Under the pieces are notes generated by a model, which was not told the origin of the DNA, did no database searches, and worked only from the letters and a program-made list of their open reading frames with translations. From Kosmotogaceae bacterium UBA1373 (GTDB lineage: Bacteria; Thermotogota; Thermotogae; Petrotogales; Kosmotogaceae), in NCBI GenBank assembly GCA_002305955.1, contig DBRH01000071.1:54773-75289 (forward strand): a stretch of 20,517 nt of DNA, given 5' to 3'. Shown piece after piece: positions 1-7,648 of this stretch (position 1 is its first letter; every line of letters begins with the position of its first letter). The position numbers and the translations under genes are program-made.

Positions 1-13
1 AGGGGCCTTTTTT
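1..13 (+). terminator. Possible 3' half of an intrinsic terminator
   Basis: The window opens with AGGGGCC followed by six T, immediately next to the gltX stop codon. This looks like the descending arm and U-tract of a plus-strand intrinsic terminator for a convergent gene lying to the left. The other arm is outside the window, so the hairpin cannot be confirmed. Confidence 0.3.
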
Positions 14-1469
14 ATGGAAGTCTAAGGGCCTGCTGGAGACGGTGCAGGGTCTTGTTTCTGCCGAGCAGGAAGACGACATCTACGAGTTCCGGTCCCTCTT
101 CGCTGGCAGTCAACACGTGTCTCAGGCTCATGTAGAAGGACTTCCTGTCGGGTTTTATCTCCTTTAGTATCTCTTTGATCGTCGAGACTATCTCTTCGTT
201 GCTCCAGCTGTTCAGGTACTCTATCCTGTCCTTGAAAGCTTCGAGTGATCTGAAGACCTTCCGCTGTTCCTCGTTCTCGGGGCTCAGAGGTCTCACCTGG
301 ATTTCTTCGAAGTAGAGCTTCATCTTTTCAGGTATTTCCGACAGTAATTCCACACCCTTTCTCACCGAATCGATGGCCCGCTTTAGCCACTTCAGGTTCG
401 CACCGGCCTCCTCGAGCGAGATCAGCCCGGCCTGCACGAGGAAGGGTATGGTGAGATCGGTAATTCTATCCAGATCGGCTTCGCGTATATAAACCCCGTT
501 CATCCAGCGAGCTTTGGCTTCATCGAATATAGCCGCACTGGTGTTGACCCTGTCTATGGTGAAACTCTCTATTATTTCGCCGTAGGAAAGTATCTCCTTT
601 CCCTCCGGGTGCGACCATCCAAGAAGGGTGAGAAAGTTGAAAAAGGCTTCCGGGAGAAAACCTCTGTCCCTGAATTGTTCGACCGATGTGTCTCCATGCC
701 TCTTGCTGAGTTTTTTACCGTCGGGACCAAGGATCATCGATACGTGGGCGAACGAAGGGATGGGCGCTTCAAAGGCCTCGTAAAGCGCGAGCTGCCGAAG
801 GGTGTTTGAAAGGTGATCGTCCCCCCTTATTACGTGCGTGATCTCCATCAATATATCATCGACGACGACCGCGAAGTTGTAGATGGGCTGGTTGTTGGAG
901 CGGAGTATCACGAAATCGCCGATCGCGCCTTCTTTGAAAATAACTTCGCCCTTTATCAGGTCGAGGAGACGGTATTCCTTTCTCGGCATCTTAAAAAAAA
1001 CCACTGGGTTGAGACCCCCGCCCTCGAACTCCTTTTTCCTTTCGGGAGTGTTGAACTTCTCTAGCATCTGCTGATCGTAGTGGGGCGGCTTGCCCTGGGA
1101 GAGGAGATCATCATGAAGCGTCTCTATCTCTTCTGGGTAGGCATAGACTCTGTAGGCTTTGCCGGAATTTATCAACTCATCGACCATTTTCACGTATATA
1201 TCGGTCCTCTCGGTCTGTCTGTACGGACCCGTCTCTCCCCCGACATCCGGCCCCTCGTCCCAGGTTATTCCCATCCAGAGGAGAGATTCCATCAGCTGCC
1301 CTTCGTACTCTTTCGTAGATCTGGAAATGTCTGTGTCTTCTATCCTGAGCACGAATTTGCCGTCGTAATGCTTGGCGAAAAGGTAGTTGAAAAGCGCGGT
1401 ACGCGCGCCGCCAACGTGCAGATAGCCGGTGGGACTTGGAGCGAATCTCACCCTATTCATTTTCATCAT
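12..1469 (-). CDS. gltX: Glutamyl-tRNA synthetase (class I, zinc-less type)
   Basis: Charges tRNA-Glu (and tRNA-Gln, if non-discriminating) with glutamate in the cytoplasm. The 485-residue length fits the family (about 470-490). The class I signatures are present: the HIGH-like HVGG at residues 18-21 and the KMSKS-like KLSKR at 253-257, with IRGDDHLSNT between them in the Rossmann fold. The C-terminal part resembles the helical anticodon-binding domain. The zinc-loop cysteines of the E. coli enzyme are absent; this stretch reads AYRVYAYPEEIE, as in Thermotoga-type GluRS. Last gene of the minus-strand operon; its ATG overlaps the Nudix stop (ATGA) with AAGGAGAG just upstream. Three ATGs lie in the first four codons, so the exact start is uncertain by up to three codons. 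Thermotoga carries two GluRS paralogues, one serving tRNA-Gln for GatCAB amidation; which one this is cannot be decided here. Confidence 0.97.
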   Translation of the reverse strand: MMKMNRVRFAPSPTGYLHVGGARTALFNYLFAKHYDGKFVLRIEDTDISRSTKEYEGQLMESLLWMGITWDEGPDVGGETGPYRQTERTDIYVKMVDELINSGKAYRVYAYPEEIETLHDDLLSQGKPPHYDQQMLEKFNTPERKKEFEGGGLNPVVFFKMPRKEYRLLDLIKGEVIFKEGAIGDFVILRSNNQPIYNFAVVVDDILMEITHVIRGDDHLSNTLRQLALYEAFEAPIPSFAHVSMILGPDGKKLSKRHGDTSVEQFRDRGFLPEAFFNFLTLLGWSHPEGKEILSYGEIIESFTIDRVNTSAAIFDEAKARWMNGVYIREADLDRITDLTIPFLVQAGLISLEEAGANLKWLKRAIDSVRKGVELLSEIPEKMKLYFEEIQVRPLSPENEEQRKVFRSLEAFKDRIEYLNSWSNEEIVSTIKEILKEIKPDRKSFYMSLRHVLTASEEGPELVDVVFLLGRNKTLHRLQQALRLP

Positions 1470-1993
1470 AGACTCTCCTTTCTGCGCAGGGCAAGTAGAA
1501 CACCGGAAATTGTCTTGCTATCGCTTATGCTTCCTTCTAGTATCCTCTTTACCACTTCTTCGATTCTCATAAAGACCGGTTCGACGAACTCACCTTCGTC
1601 GGGATCGGATTCTCCGACCCTCTCGACTTCGCAGGTGAAAATGTGGATCGCCTCGTCGGAAAAGCCCGGCGAAGTCTCTATCACCGTCAGTTTTTCAAGC
1701 CTCACCGGTCCGTAACCGGTCTCTTCGAGCAGTTCTCTCCTGGCGCAGTTCACGGGGTCCTCTCCTTCATCGAGTTTGCCGGCCGGTATTTCCAGCATAT
1801 ACTTCTGAACAGGAAACCTGTACTGCCTTACCAGCAGCAGTTCTTCTCCCTTGAAGGCGACGACTGCCACGGCTCCAGGATGCCTTACCACCTCTCTGGA
1901 AGCCTCGCTGTCGTCGATCAACTTCACCAGATGTCTCTCCAGTTTCAATATCCTTCCGGAGAAGATCTCCTCTTTATGCAACGAAATCTCCAT
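1466..1993 (-). CDS. Nudix hydrolase, ADP-ribose pyrophosphatase-like
   Basis: Predicted to hydrolyse ADP-ribose or a related nucleoside diphosphate sugar to AMP plus the sugar phosphate, using Mg2+ held by the Nudix helix. The Nudix box is complete at residues 72-94: G, then E after five residues, then REL-LEE-TGY. It is preceded by EIPAGKLDEGE and by VVRHPGAVAVVAF, both typical of the ADP-ribose pyrophosphatase subgroup. The motif SPGFSDE follows at about the spacing where this subgroup carries its diagnostic proline. At 175 residues it has the normal length. The start ATG is one base after the cdd stop and is preceded by GGAGG with a 7-base spacer lying inside the end of cdd, which suggests coupled translation. 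Substrate assignment is from family resemblance only. Confidence 0.9.
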   Translation of the reverse strand: MEISLHKEEIFSGRILKLERHLVKLIDDSEASREVVRHPGAVAVVAFKGEELLLVRQYRFPVQKYMLEIPAGKLDEGEDPVNCARRELLEETGYGPVRLEKLTVIETSPGFSDEAIHIFTCEVERVGESDPDEGEFVEPVFMRIEEVVKRILEGSISDSKTISGVLLALRRKESL

Positions 1994-1994
1994 T

Positions 1995-2387
1995 TCATTC
2001 CTCCAGTTCGAAGTGCATGGGGAGCAGCTCGAAAACAGTTGTTCTTACAACACTGTCCTTCCCCACCAGTATCACTTCGAAGTCTCCGAATTCGGCCATG
2101 AACTGTCTGCACATTCCACAGGGAGAAGTCGCTTCATCTCTCTTGCTGACGATGGCTATAGCCCTGAAACTTCTCCGCCCCCTGGACACGGCCGAGGCTA
2201 TCGCGGATCTCTCGGCGCAGATCGATAAACCGAACGACGCGTTCTCGACGTTCGTACCGGTGAAGATCTCCCCTTCCACCGTCAGAAGGGCCGCTCCCAC
2301 CGGAAAATTCGAATAGGGAGAATAGGAGTTCTCCATGGCTTCAATAGCTTTCTGTATCAGTATGTTCTCCTTTGAACTGTCTTTCAT
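1995..2387 (-). CDS. cdd: Cytidine deaminase
   Basis: Hydrolytic deamination of cytidine/deoxycytidine to uridine/deoxyuridine in pyrimidine salvage. Zinc ligands of the short homotetrameric class are visible: CAE at residues 57-59 (Glu59 as proton shuttle) and PCGMC with Cys90 and Cys93. The N-terminal SPYSNFPVGAAL and the NVENASFGL substrate loop are also present. The reading frame stays open to 2405 through a TTG, but an excellent AGGAGG lies seven bases before the ATG at 2387, giving 130 residues, the usual size. With that start the gene still overlaps the 3' end of the upstream CBS-domain gene by 47 bp, so its ribosome binding site lies inside that coding sequence. Confidence 0.96.
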   Translation of the reverse strand: MKDSSKENILIQKAIEAMENSYSPYSNFPVGAALLTVEGEIFTGTNVENASFGLSICAERSAIASAVSRGRRSFRAIAIVSKRDEATSPCGMCRQFMAEFGDFEVILVGKDSVVRTTVFELLPMHFELEE

Positions 2388-3708
2388 CGACGCTCCTCCT
2401 GTCAACGCTTAGCCTGATCTTTTCGACCTTGTTCTTTCCGGCTGCCAGGATCTCGAAGGTAAAGCCGTTGACTATTATCTTCTCTCCCACTTCGGGAAAT
2501 CTTTCGAGAACCTCCAGCAAGTAGCCGCCGATAGTTTCGAACTCGGTATCGGGAAAGACCTGTTCGAGCTCCCTCTCGATATCGTTTATAGGCGTCATGC
2601 CATCGACTATGTACTCGCTGTCGCTGACCTTTTCTATCATCATTTCTTCGGACTCTTCGTCGTACTCGTCCAGTATTTCACCGGTCAATTCCTCTATAGC
2701 GTCTTCCATGGTTATCAGGCCGGCCGTCCCCCCGTACTCGTCGATAACTATCGCCATATGGTTCTTCTTCTCTTTGAACTCTCTGAGAAGGTCATCGACC
2801 TTTTTAGTTTCGGGAACGAAGTAGGGCGCCCTCATTATTTCTTTGACATGGACGACCTGGAGAAGATCGTTATCTTTCCTATCCAGGATGAAGTTGAGCA
2901 GATCCTTCGCATAACAAACCCCGACGATCCTGTCGACATTTTCCCTGTATATGGGATAACGCGAATAACCTTCCGATTCTACGAGCTCCATCAATTCTAT
3001 GAGCGGTGCGTCCTCTTCCAGTGAAACTATCTCGACCCTCGGAGTCATTATCTCCTTGACCGAGATATCCTTCAACTCGAGAGTGCGCTTCATGATCATT
3101 CTCTCTTCGGATTGAAGAACGCCCTCTTCGTGTCCGGCGTCCACGGCAGATCTTATCTCATCTTCCGTTATGAACGGAGCGTACGGGACTTTTTTTCCAC
3201 CCACTATGACTATGAAGAGATTCGAGATGCGCAGAAGCAACCAGAGTAGGGGCCTGAGAACAGACGTTAAGATGGTTATAAAAACTATAACTCTCTTGAA
3301 AAAACGCTCGGGGTTCTCTCTGGCAAAGATCTTGGGTGTTATTTCACCGAAGACCAGTATCAGAAAAGTCATCACGCCGGTTACTATCGCAGCGGCGACA
3401 CCTGCAGAGTTCTGCGGCAACAGCTGGATTGCAAGAAGCGTGGCGAGTGAAGAGGCGAGAATGTTCACTATGTTGTTCATTACCAGAATAGCTGTCAGAA
3501 TGCTGTTGGGATTGTCAATGAAATTCTTAACCGATTTGCTGAGCCTTTTTTCATCACTCTCCGAGAGCTCGCGCAATTTCAATTTGCTCACGGACATTAG
3601 AGCCGCTTCAGATCCAGAGAAAAGTCCCGATAGATACAGCAATAGAATCAGAAAGGCCAGGTTCAATAAAAGCGACACAGGGTCCTCGCTACTAGTAGGG
3701 TCGCCCAC
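2341..3708 (-). CDS. CNNM (DUF21)-CBS-CorC membrane protein, hemolysin C family
   Basis: Integral membrane protein of the CNNM/CorC/HlyC family, associated with Mg2+/cation homeostasis; an actual haemolysin role is unlikely. Domain order: DUF21 transmembrane domain over about residues 10-170, with the first helix followed by SGLFSGSEAALMS and with the GEITPKIFARENPE motif. A CBS pair follows (KEIMTPRVEIVSL to GVCYAKDLL, then KEIMRAPYFVPE to DEYGGTAGLITMEDAIEE), and then a CorC_HlyC domain with TIGGYLLE and ILAAGKNKVEKIRL. The frame is open to 3927, but that part only mirrors rlmH. I chose GTG at 3708 (455 residues), which follows GGAGG three bases after the rlmH stop with a longish 12-base spacer. 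GTG at 3678, with a nearer GAGG, is an alternative (445 residues). The 3' end overlaps cdd. Confidence 0.92.
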   Translation of the reverse strand: MGDPTSSEDPVSLLLNLAFLILLLYLSGLFSGSEAALMSVSKLKLRELSESDEKRLSKSVKNFIDNPNSILTAILVMNNIVNILASSLATLLAIQLLPQNSAGVAAAIVTGVMTFLILVFGEITPKIFARENPERFFKRVIVFITILTSVLRPLLWLLLRISNLFIVIVGGKKVPYAPFITEDEIRSAVDAGHEEGVLQSEERMIMKRTLELKDISVKEIMTPRVEIVSLEEDAPLIELMELVESEGYSRYPIYRENVDRIVGVCYAKDLLNFILDRKDNDLLQVVHVKEIMRAPYFVPETKKVDDLLREFKEKKNHMAIVIDEYGGTAGLITMEDAIEELTGEILDEYDEESEEMMIEKVSDSEYIVDGMTPINDIERELEQVFPDTEFETIGGYLLEVLERFPEVGEKIIVNGFTFEILAAGKNKVEKIRLSVDRRSVDERQFKGEHTDTESY

Positions 3709-3728
3709 TTCTTTTTTACACCTCCAGA

Positions 3729-4196
3729 TCAGTAATGGTATGTCCTGTTGTCCAGAATAGAATAGGCCCTGTAGAGCTGCTCGAGTAGAAGCATGAGAGC
3801 CATCTCGTGTGTGAAAGTCATTCTGGACAGCGATAATTTCTGCCACTCTCTCGAGAGAAGCTCGTCGCTGAAACCGAGCGGTCCTCCCAGGAGAAAAGAC
3901 AGATTCTTCACTCCTATATTCTGCCATTTTTGTAGCTTCTGTGCAAACTCTACCGATGAGTATTGTTCACCCTGTTCATGCAACAGAACGACAGTTTCAT
4001 CGGGTCTCAAAAGTTTCAGGTAGTTTTTGCCTTCTTTCTCCTTGATCTTCTCCCTCTCTCTGTCCGTTCCTCCGCCCAGGGGAAGATGCCGGATTTCGAT
4101 TCTCACGTACGGTTTGAGCCATTTGTCATATTGCTCGATACCTTGGACGACAAAATCCGATTTCGGTTTTCCCGTTAGAATTACCCTTATGTTCAT
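3729..4196 (-). CDS. rlmH: 23S rRNA (pseudouridine1915-N3)-methyltransferase
   Basis: SPOUT-class methyltransferase that, in the known family, methylates N3 of pseudouridine 1915 in helix 69 of 23S rRNA on assembled 70S ribosomes. The 155-residue length is exactly that of the family. Visible signatures are the SAM-binding FLLGGPLGFS at residues 101-110, the helix around MTFTHEMALMLLLEQLYRAYSI trefoil-knot region, and the C-terminal RTYHY, close to the classic YHK/YHH tail. Its ATG overlaps the hutI stop as ATGA and the ribosome binding site is weak, so translation is probably coupled to hutI. Confidence 0.97.
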   Translation of the reverse strand: MNIRVILTGKPKSDFVVQGIEQYDKWLKPYVRIEIRHLPLGGGTDREREKIKEKEGKNYLKLLRPDETVVLLHEQGEQYSSVEFAQKLQKWQNIGVKNLSFLLGGPLGFSDELLSREWQKLSLSRMTFTHEMALMLLLEQLYRAYSILDNRTYHY

Positions 4197-5404
4197 CCGA
4201 TTACAGTTCCGCTTTTTATGACATTCGAGACTATATCCCTCGAGAAATTGTACACCACTTCCGAGTAATCCCCGGCTCTCAGTAGCACTAGATCGGCGTC
4301 GTAACCTTCTCTGATCAATCCCTTCCTGTCCTCGGCCCCGAGAACGGCCGCCGCGTTGGCGGTGTAGGCGGTTATTGCTTCTTCAACCTTGAGGCCGCAC
4401 CTGGTGACGGCGAGAAACATGACGATGAAGGGGTTGTATATGTTGCAGGAGCCCGGGTTGAAATCCGATGCTATGGCGACGATCGCCCCCCGATCGATCA
4501 ATTCTCTGCCACTTGCGAAACTCTCGTTCAAAAAGAAGGAGGTTCCGGGAAGGAGCGTGGCGATGGTGTCGCTTTTCGCAAGCGCCTTGATGGTGGCATC
4601 GTCGGCCGATATCAGGTGGTCGGCGGAAACGGCCCCCAGTTCCACGGCAAGCAAACCGCCTCCCGATGAGGAGAGCTCGTCGGCGTGTATTCTGATCCTG
4701 AAGCCACGGTCTCTGGCGGCGAGCATGTAACGTCTCGATTGATCTACGTTGAAAACCCCATCCTCACAGAAAATATCGATAGTATCTGTCAGTTTGTGAA
4801 CTTCATCGAACGTTTCGATCAATGAGGAGAGGTATTCGTCTTTGGATGAATACTCTCGCGGCAGGGCATGAGCACCCAGAAAAGTCGAGAAGACATCGAC
4901 CGGGTGTATTTCGTCGAGCGCTTCGAGAACACGAAGCTGCTTGAGCTCCCCATCTCTGTCGAGACCGTACCCGCTCTTACCCTCGACAGTCGTGACTCCC
5001 AGGGAGAGCATGGAGTCGAGAAATCGCGAAGACTCGGCCATCAAAGAGGTAGCCGGGGCCTTTCTCACCGCTTCCGTTGTCGATCTTATTCCACCGCCGG
5101 CCTTCATTATGTCCATATAACTCCGGCCTTCCAGCCGCATGAGGAACTCCTTGCTCCTGTTACCTGTGAAGGGGATGTGTGTGTGACAGTCTATAAACCC
5201 CGGCATGGCGATCAACCCACGGCCGTCGATATATTTTTCAGCGACTGGTATTTCCGGTCCGACGTATTCGATTTTCCCATCAAGGATTCCGATGTTGCTT
5301 TCCTTTATACATTCGATGCGGGCCATATCTCTCCCCCTGACCGGTCCGTGGGCGACCGGAGTTACGATTGAGTTAAGGTTCAGTATGGCCAGATCGAGTT
5401 TCAC
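4193..5404 (-). CDS. hutI: Imidazolonepropionase
   Basis: Amidohydrolase-superfamily enzyme converting 4-imidazolone-5-propanoate to N-formimino-L-glutamate, the third step of histidine degradation. In a 403-residue reading, the metal ligands correspond to His74 and His76 (FIDCHTHIPFTGNRSKEF), His240 (IHADE) and Asp314 (SDFNPGS). The substrate loop GGGIRSTTEAVR is also intact. The frame is open to 5500, but GTG at 5404 is preceded by AAGGAGAG at good spacing, lies two bases from the ftcD stop, and gives the normal family length. The extra 32 residues would duplicate ftcD sequence in another frame. It follows ftcD in the operon, and the ftcD product uses formiminoglutamate, so the two form a metabolic pair. 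hutH and hutU are not in this window. Confidence 0.96.
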   Translation of the reverse strand: MKLDLAILNLNSIVTPVAHGPVRGRDMARIECIKESNIGILDGKIEYVGPEIPVAEKYIDGRGLIAMPGFIDCHTHIPFTGNRSKEFLMRLEGRSYMDIMKAGGGIRSTTEAVRKAPATSLMAESSRFLDSMLSLGVTTVEGKSGYGLDRDGELKQLRVLEALDEIHPVDVFSTFLGAHALPREYSSKDEYLSSLIETFDEVHKLTDTIDIFCEDGVFNVDQSRRYMLAARDRGFRIRIHADELSSSGGGLLAVELGAVSADHLISADDATIKALAKSDTIATLLPGTSFFLNESFASGRELIDRGAIVAIASDFNPGSCNIYNPFIVMFLAVTRCGLKVEEAITAYTANAAAVLGAEDRKGLIREGYDADLVLLRAGDYSEVVYNFSRDIVSNVIKSGTVIG

Positions 5405-5405
5405 T

Positions 5406-6320
5406 CTACTCTCCTTCCCTCGAAATGAAGTCGAGAACTCTCTTCTCGAGAATCGACGACGAATCGAACTTCTCCAGTTTGAGATAGTGTTCGGCAACAT
5501 CTACGAGGGCCTGCAGGGGTGTAAGGCCAACTATTTCCGATCCCACGATAGAAACTCCGTATCGTTCGGCCTCGGACTTTATGACTTCGTAAACCCTGAA
5601 GAGCGGTGTCTTTCTGTAGTTGGTCATATTCATGGAGACCTGCACTATGCCTCTGTCTTCCAGTCTGAACCCGAGGGCTTTGACATAGCGAAAGCCGCCG
5701 CTTATGTGTCTTATGGCCTTGGCTATCTTGTTGGCTATCTCTATGTTGTCGGTTCCCAGATTGACGTTGAAGGCGATAAGGTATTCCCTGCAACCGACAG
5801 CGACCACGCCAGCCGAAGGATGAACAGAAGAAGGTCCAAAATCGGGTTTCCAGGCCTCCTGGGTGATCTTGGAGTTGAAGTTCTCGAACTCACCCTTCCT
5901 TATGTTCGAAAGACTGACACGTTCCGGGCTGGTTGCGGAATCCTCGTAAAGGTAAACCGGTATCGACAGTTCCTCGCCGATTCTCCTGCCCAACCTTCTG
6001 GAAAGTTCTATACACTCGTCTTTTGTTGTGTTCATAACTGGAATCAGCGGAATGACATCGGCGGAGCCCATTCTGGGATGTTCTCCGGAATGGTTCTTCA
6101 GATCTATCAGATCTCGGGCCTTCTTCGTCATATCGAAGAGGGCTTCCTCTATCGCCTCGGGAACCCCTGTGAGCGTTACAACCGAGCGATTGTGGTTGGG
6201 GTCGCTCGAGTAATCCAGTATCCATACCCCATCGATCTTTCTACCTTCGTTCACTATCTCTTCGATAACCTCGGCTCTCCTGCCTTCGCTGAAATTAGGT
6301 ACTGATTCAATAAGTCTCAT
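5406..6320 (-). CDS. ftcD: Glutamate formimidoyltransferase (formiminotransferase domain only)
   Basis: Transfers the formimino group of N-formimino-L-glutamate to tetrahydrofolate, releasing glutamate and 5-formimino-THF. The N-terminus MRLIESVPNFSEGR and the GEHPRMGSADVIPLIPV block are hallmark sequences; His81 in GEHPRMG matches the catalytic histidine of the mammalian enzyme. At 304 residues it carries the two formiminotransferase subdomains but not the cyclodeaminase domain fused in animals, so a separate cyclodeaminase (fchA) would be needed for complete conversion. None is present here. The ATG follows GGGAGG with a 6-base spacer and lies 32 bp after rodA; hutI follows after one base. 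Confidence 0.97.
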   Translation of the reverse strand: MRLIESVPNFSEGRRAEVIEEIVNEGRKIDGVWILDYSSDPNHNRSVVTLTGVPEAIEEALFDMTKKARDLIDLKNHSGEHPRMGSADVIPLIPVMNTTKDECIELSRRLGRRIGEELSIPVYLYEDSATSPERVSLSNIRKGEFENFNSKITQEAWKPDFGPSSVHPSAGVVAVGCREYLIAFNVNLGTDNIEIANKIAKAIRHISGGFRYVKALGFRLEDRGIVQVSMNMTNYRKTPLFRVYEVIKSEAERYGVSIVGSEIVGLTPLQALVDVAEHYLKLEKFDSSSILEKRVLDFISREGE

Positions 6321-6352
6321 AAAATACCTCCCTGGAAATATCGCTGTTTTTT

Positions 6353-7429
6353 CTACTTCTTATCGTAATCTGCTCTTCTGCTAGCATAACTCTGCACTAT
6401 TCCAAGTTGCAGGGCGAATATCATCGATGAAGATCCTCCGTAACTTATCAAAGGAAGGGGAATACCGGTTACCGGGAGAAGACCGAGATTCATACCGATA
6501 TTCTCCACCACGTGAAAAGCGAACATGGCGAAAAAACCGCTCATTACGAGTCTACCAAAAAAATCACCGGTTCTTCTGGTGATTGCCCAGATTCTCCATA
6601 GCAGTAGCGAATAAAGCAATATGACCGTGATCGCACCTACAAAGCCCCACTCCTCGCCTATCACGGAAAAAATGAAATCGGTGTGATCGGCCGGCACATA
6701 ACCCAGTCTGTTCATGGTACCCTGCACGAATCCCTTTCCGGTCCATCCACCCGAACCGATCGCCCTTATAGCCTGAATGGTGTTGTAGGCGGCCCCGGAA
6801 GCGTATTCTTCGGGATTGAGAAAACTCAAAATCCTGTCTCTCTGGTAGGATTCGAGCCCGAACATGAGAACTGCCGGCACTGCCACGGCTATCAAAGCGG
6901 TCATGACTATCATCAATCTGTCGAATTTTTTGCTTATCAGTGTCATAAAGTACCAGATCACCACGATGATTATCGTCGTTCCAAGATCGGGTTCCAGATA
7001 GATCAACCCCATGATCAGAAACGTCGCCAGCAAGCCTGCTAAAAAAGAAAGATACCGCCTGGTCTCGAGCGAATAAAGATAACCGAGGAAGAGTATCAAG
7101 GAAAACTTCGCAATTTCCGATGGCTGTAAACTGGCGATGCCAAGATCTATCCATCTTCTCGATCCTTCGATGGGATTCAAGAAAAGCACCAGAACAAGGC
7201 CCGCTATAGACAGCGTCATGAGCGCAATGGCGAAATCTCTCCATACTTTTCTTTTCAGTACGTACGCCGTGAAAACGAAGACGGCCCACGAAAGAAGAGC
7301 CCACACCACCTGGCGCCCGAACATGTATTCCTCTCTCTCGCCAAAGGTCGCGCTGTAAAGTACCACCAGACCAAAGGCCATGAGAATTGCCATAACAAAG
7401 GGAAGTTGCCACTCGAACCTAGCTTTCAT
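6353..7429 (-). CDS. rodA: Rod shape-determining SEDS peptidoglycan glycosyltransferase RodA
   Basis: Polytopic inner-membrane SEDS protein polymerising lipid II into glycan strands for lateral wall growth, working with a class B PBP (PBP2). In the 358-residue reading, GSRRWI is near residues 89-94, LQPSE near 101-105, and the EPDLGTT loop with the presumed catalytic Asp near 148. ISYGGSSS lies close to the C-terminus. About ten hydrophobic helices are readable. RodA is preferred over FtsW because of overall length and the absence of division genes nearby. The start is the ATG at 7429, preceded by AAGGAGAG with about 8 bases of spacer; the longer in-frame start at 7447-7450 has no ribosome binding site. 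Leads the eight-gene minus-strand operon. No mreBCD or pbp2 is adjacent. Confidence 0.94.
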   Translation of the reverse strand: MKARFEWQLPFVMAILMAFGLVVLYSATFGEREEYMFGRQVVWALLSWAVFVFTAYVLKRKVWRDFAIALMTLSIAGLVLVLFLNPIEGSRRWIDLGIASLQPSEIAKFSLILFLGYLYSLETRRYLSFLAGLLATFLIMGLIYLEPDLGTTIIIVVIWYFMTLISKKFDRLMIVMTALIAVAVPAVLMFGLESYQRDRILSFLNPEEYASGAAYNTIQAIRAIGSGGWTGKGFVQGTMNRLGYVPADHTDFIFSVIGEEWGFVGAITVILLYSLLLWRIWAITRRTGDFFGRLVMSGFFAMFAFHVVENIGMNLGLLPVTGIPLPLISYGGSSSMIFALQLGIVQSYASRRADYDKK

Positions 7430-7449
7430 CAAACTCTCTCCTTCCATCA

Positions 7450-7455
7450 ATTATA
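7450..7455 (-). promoter_or_regulatory. Candidate -10 box of the rodA operon
   Basis: On the minus strand the sequence GGTTATATAAT places a consensus TATAAT about 20 bases before the rodA ATG, with the ribosome binding site in between. No good -35 box is found at 16-18 bp. The start point would leave a very short leader. Weak call from the hexamer alone. Confidence 0.35.
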
Positions 7456-7515
7456 TAACCTGGTGAGAGAAACTGAGATTACACAAGCAAAACAGCCTGC
7501 AATCGCCGGGAAATA

Positions 7516-7565
7516 TTGACAGTGAGAATGCCGTTACTGTACCAGTAGAGAGAAAAATGTATAAT
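7516..7565 (+). promoter_or_regulatory. Candidate promoter region for panB
   Basis: A perfect TATAAT lies at 7560-7565, about 84 bp before panB, and is directly preceded by TG. The only TTGACA (7516-7521) is 38 bp away, too far to pair with it, and the correctly spaced hexamer (CTGTAC) is poor. The region also contains the small palindrome TACTG-TAC-CAGTA at 7535-7547. A promoter is likely in this 198 bp divergent rodA-panB gap, but its exact architecture is unclear. Nothing else recognisable was seen in the gap. Confidence 0.4.
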
Positions 7566-7648
7566 CGTAGATGAGGGAATACAACGGTCCTTTACTGGTT
7601 GTTATCTCACAATAAAAGCGAGTTCTCTGAAGGGAAGGTGCTTCTCGA

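Noticed and set aside
1080..1715. 211-codon plus-strand frame opposite gltX and the Nudix gene
   Set aside because: Shadow frame crossing the boundary of two real minus-strand genes; no coding features.
3709..3927. 73-residue N-terminal extension of the CBS/CorC protein
   Set aside because: It is an out-of-frame reading of the rlmH gene; the family starts at the first membrane helix, and a GGAGG-preceded GTG is available at 3708.
5405..5500. 32-residue N-terminal extension of HutI
   Set aside because: It overlaps ftcD in another frame, and GTG 5404 has a good ribosome binding site and family-typical length.
5205..6305. 366-codon open frame on the plus strand opposite hutI and ftcD
   Set aside because: It lies wholly antisense to two strongly conserved enzymes, shows no recognisable motif and has low-complexity shadow composition. 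Codon bias of the real genes explains it.
7516..7521. TTGACA as the -35 of panB
   Set aside because: It is 38 bp from the TATAAT at 7560, and no acceptable -10 lies 16-18 bp downstream of it.
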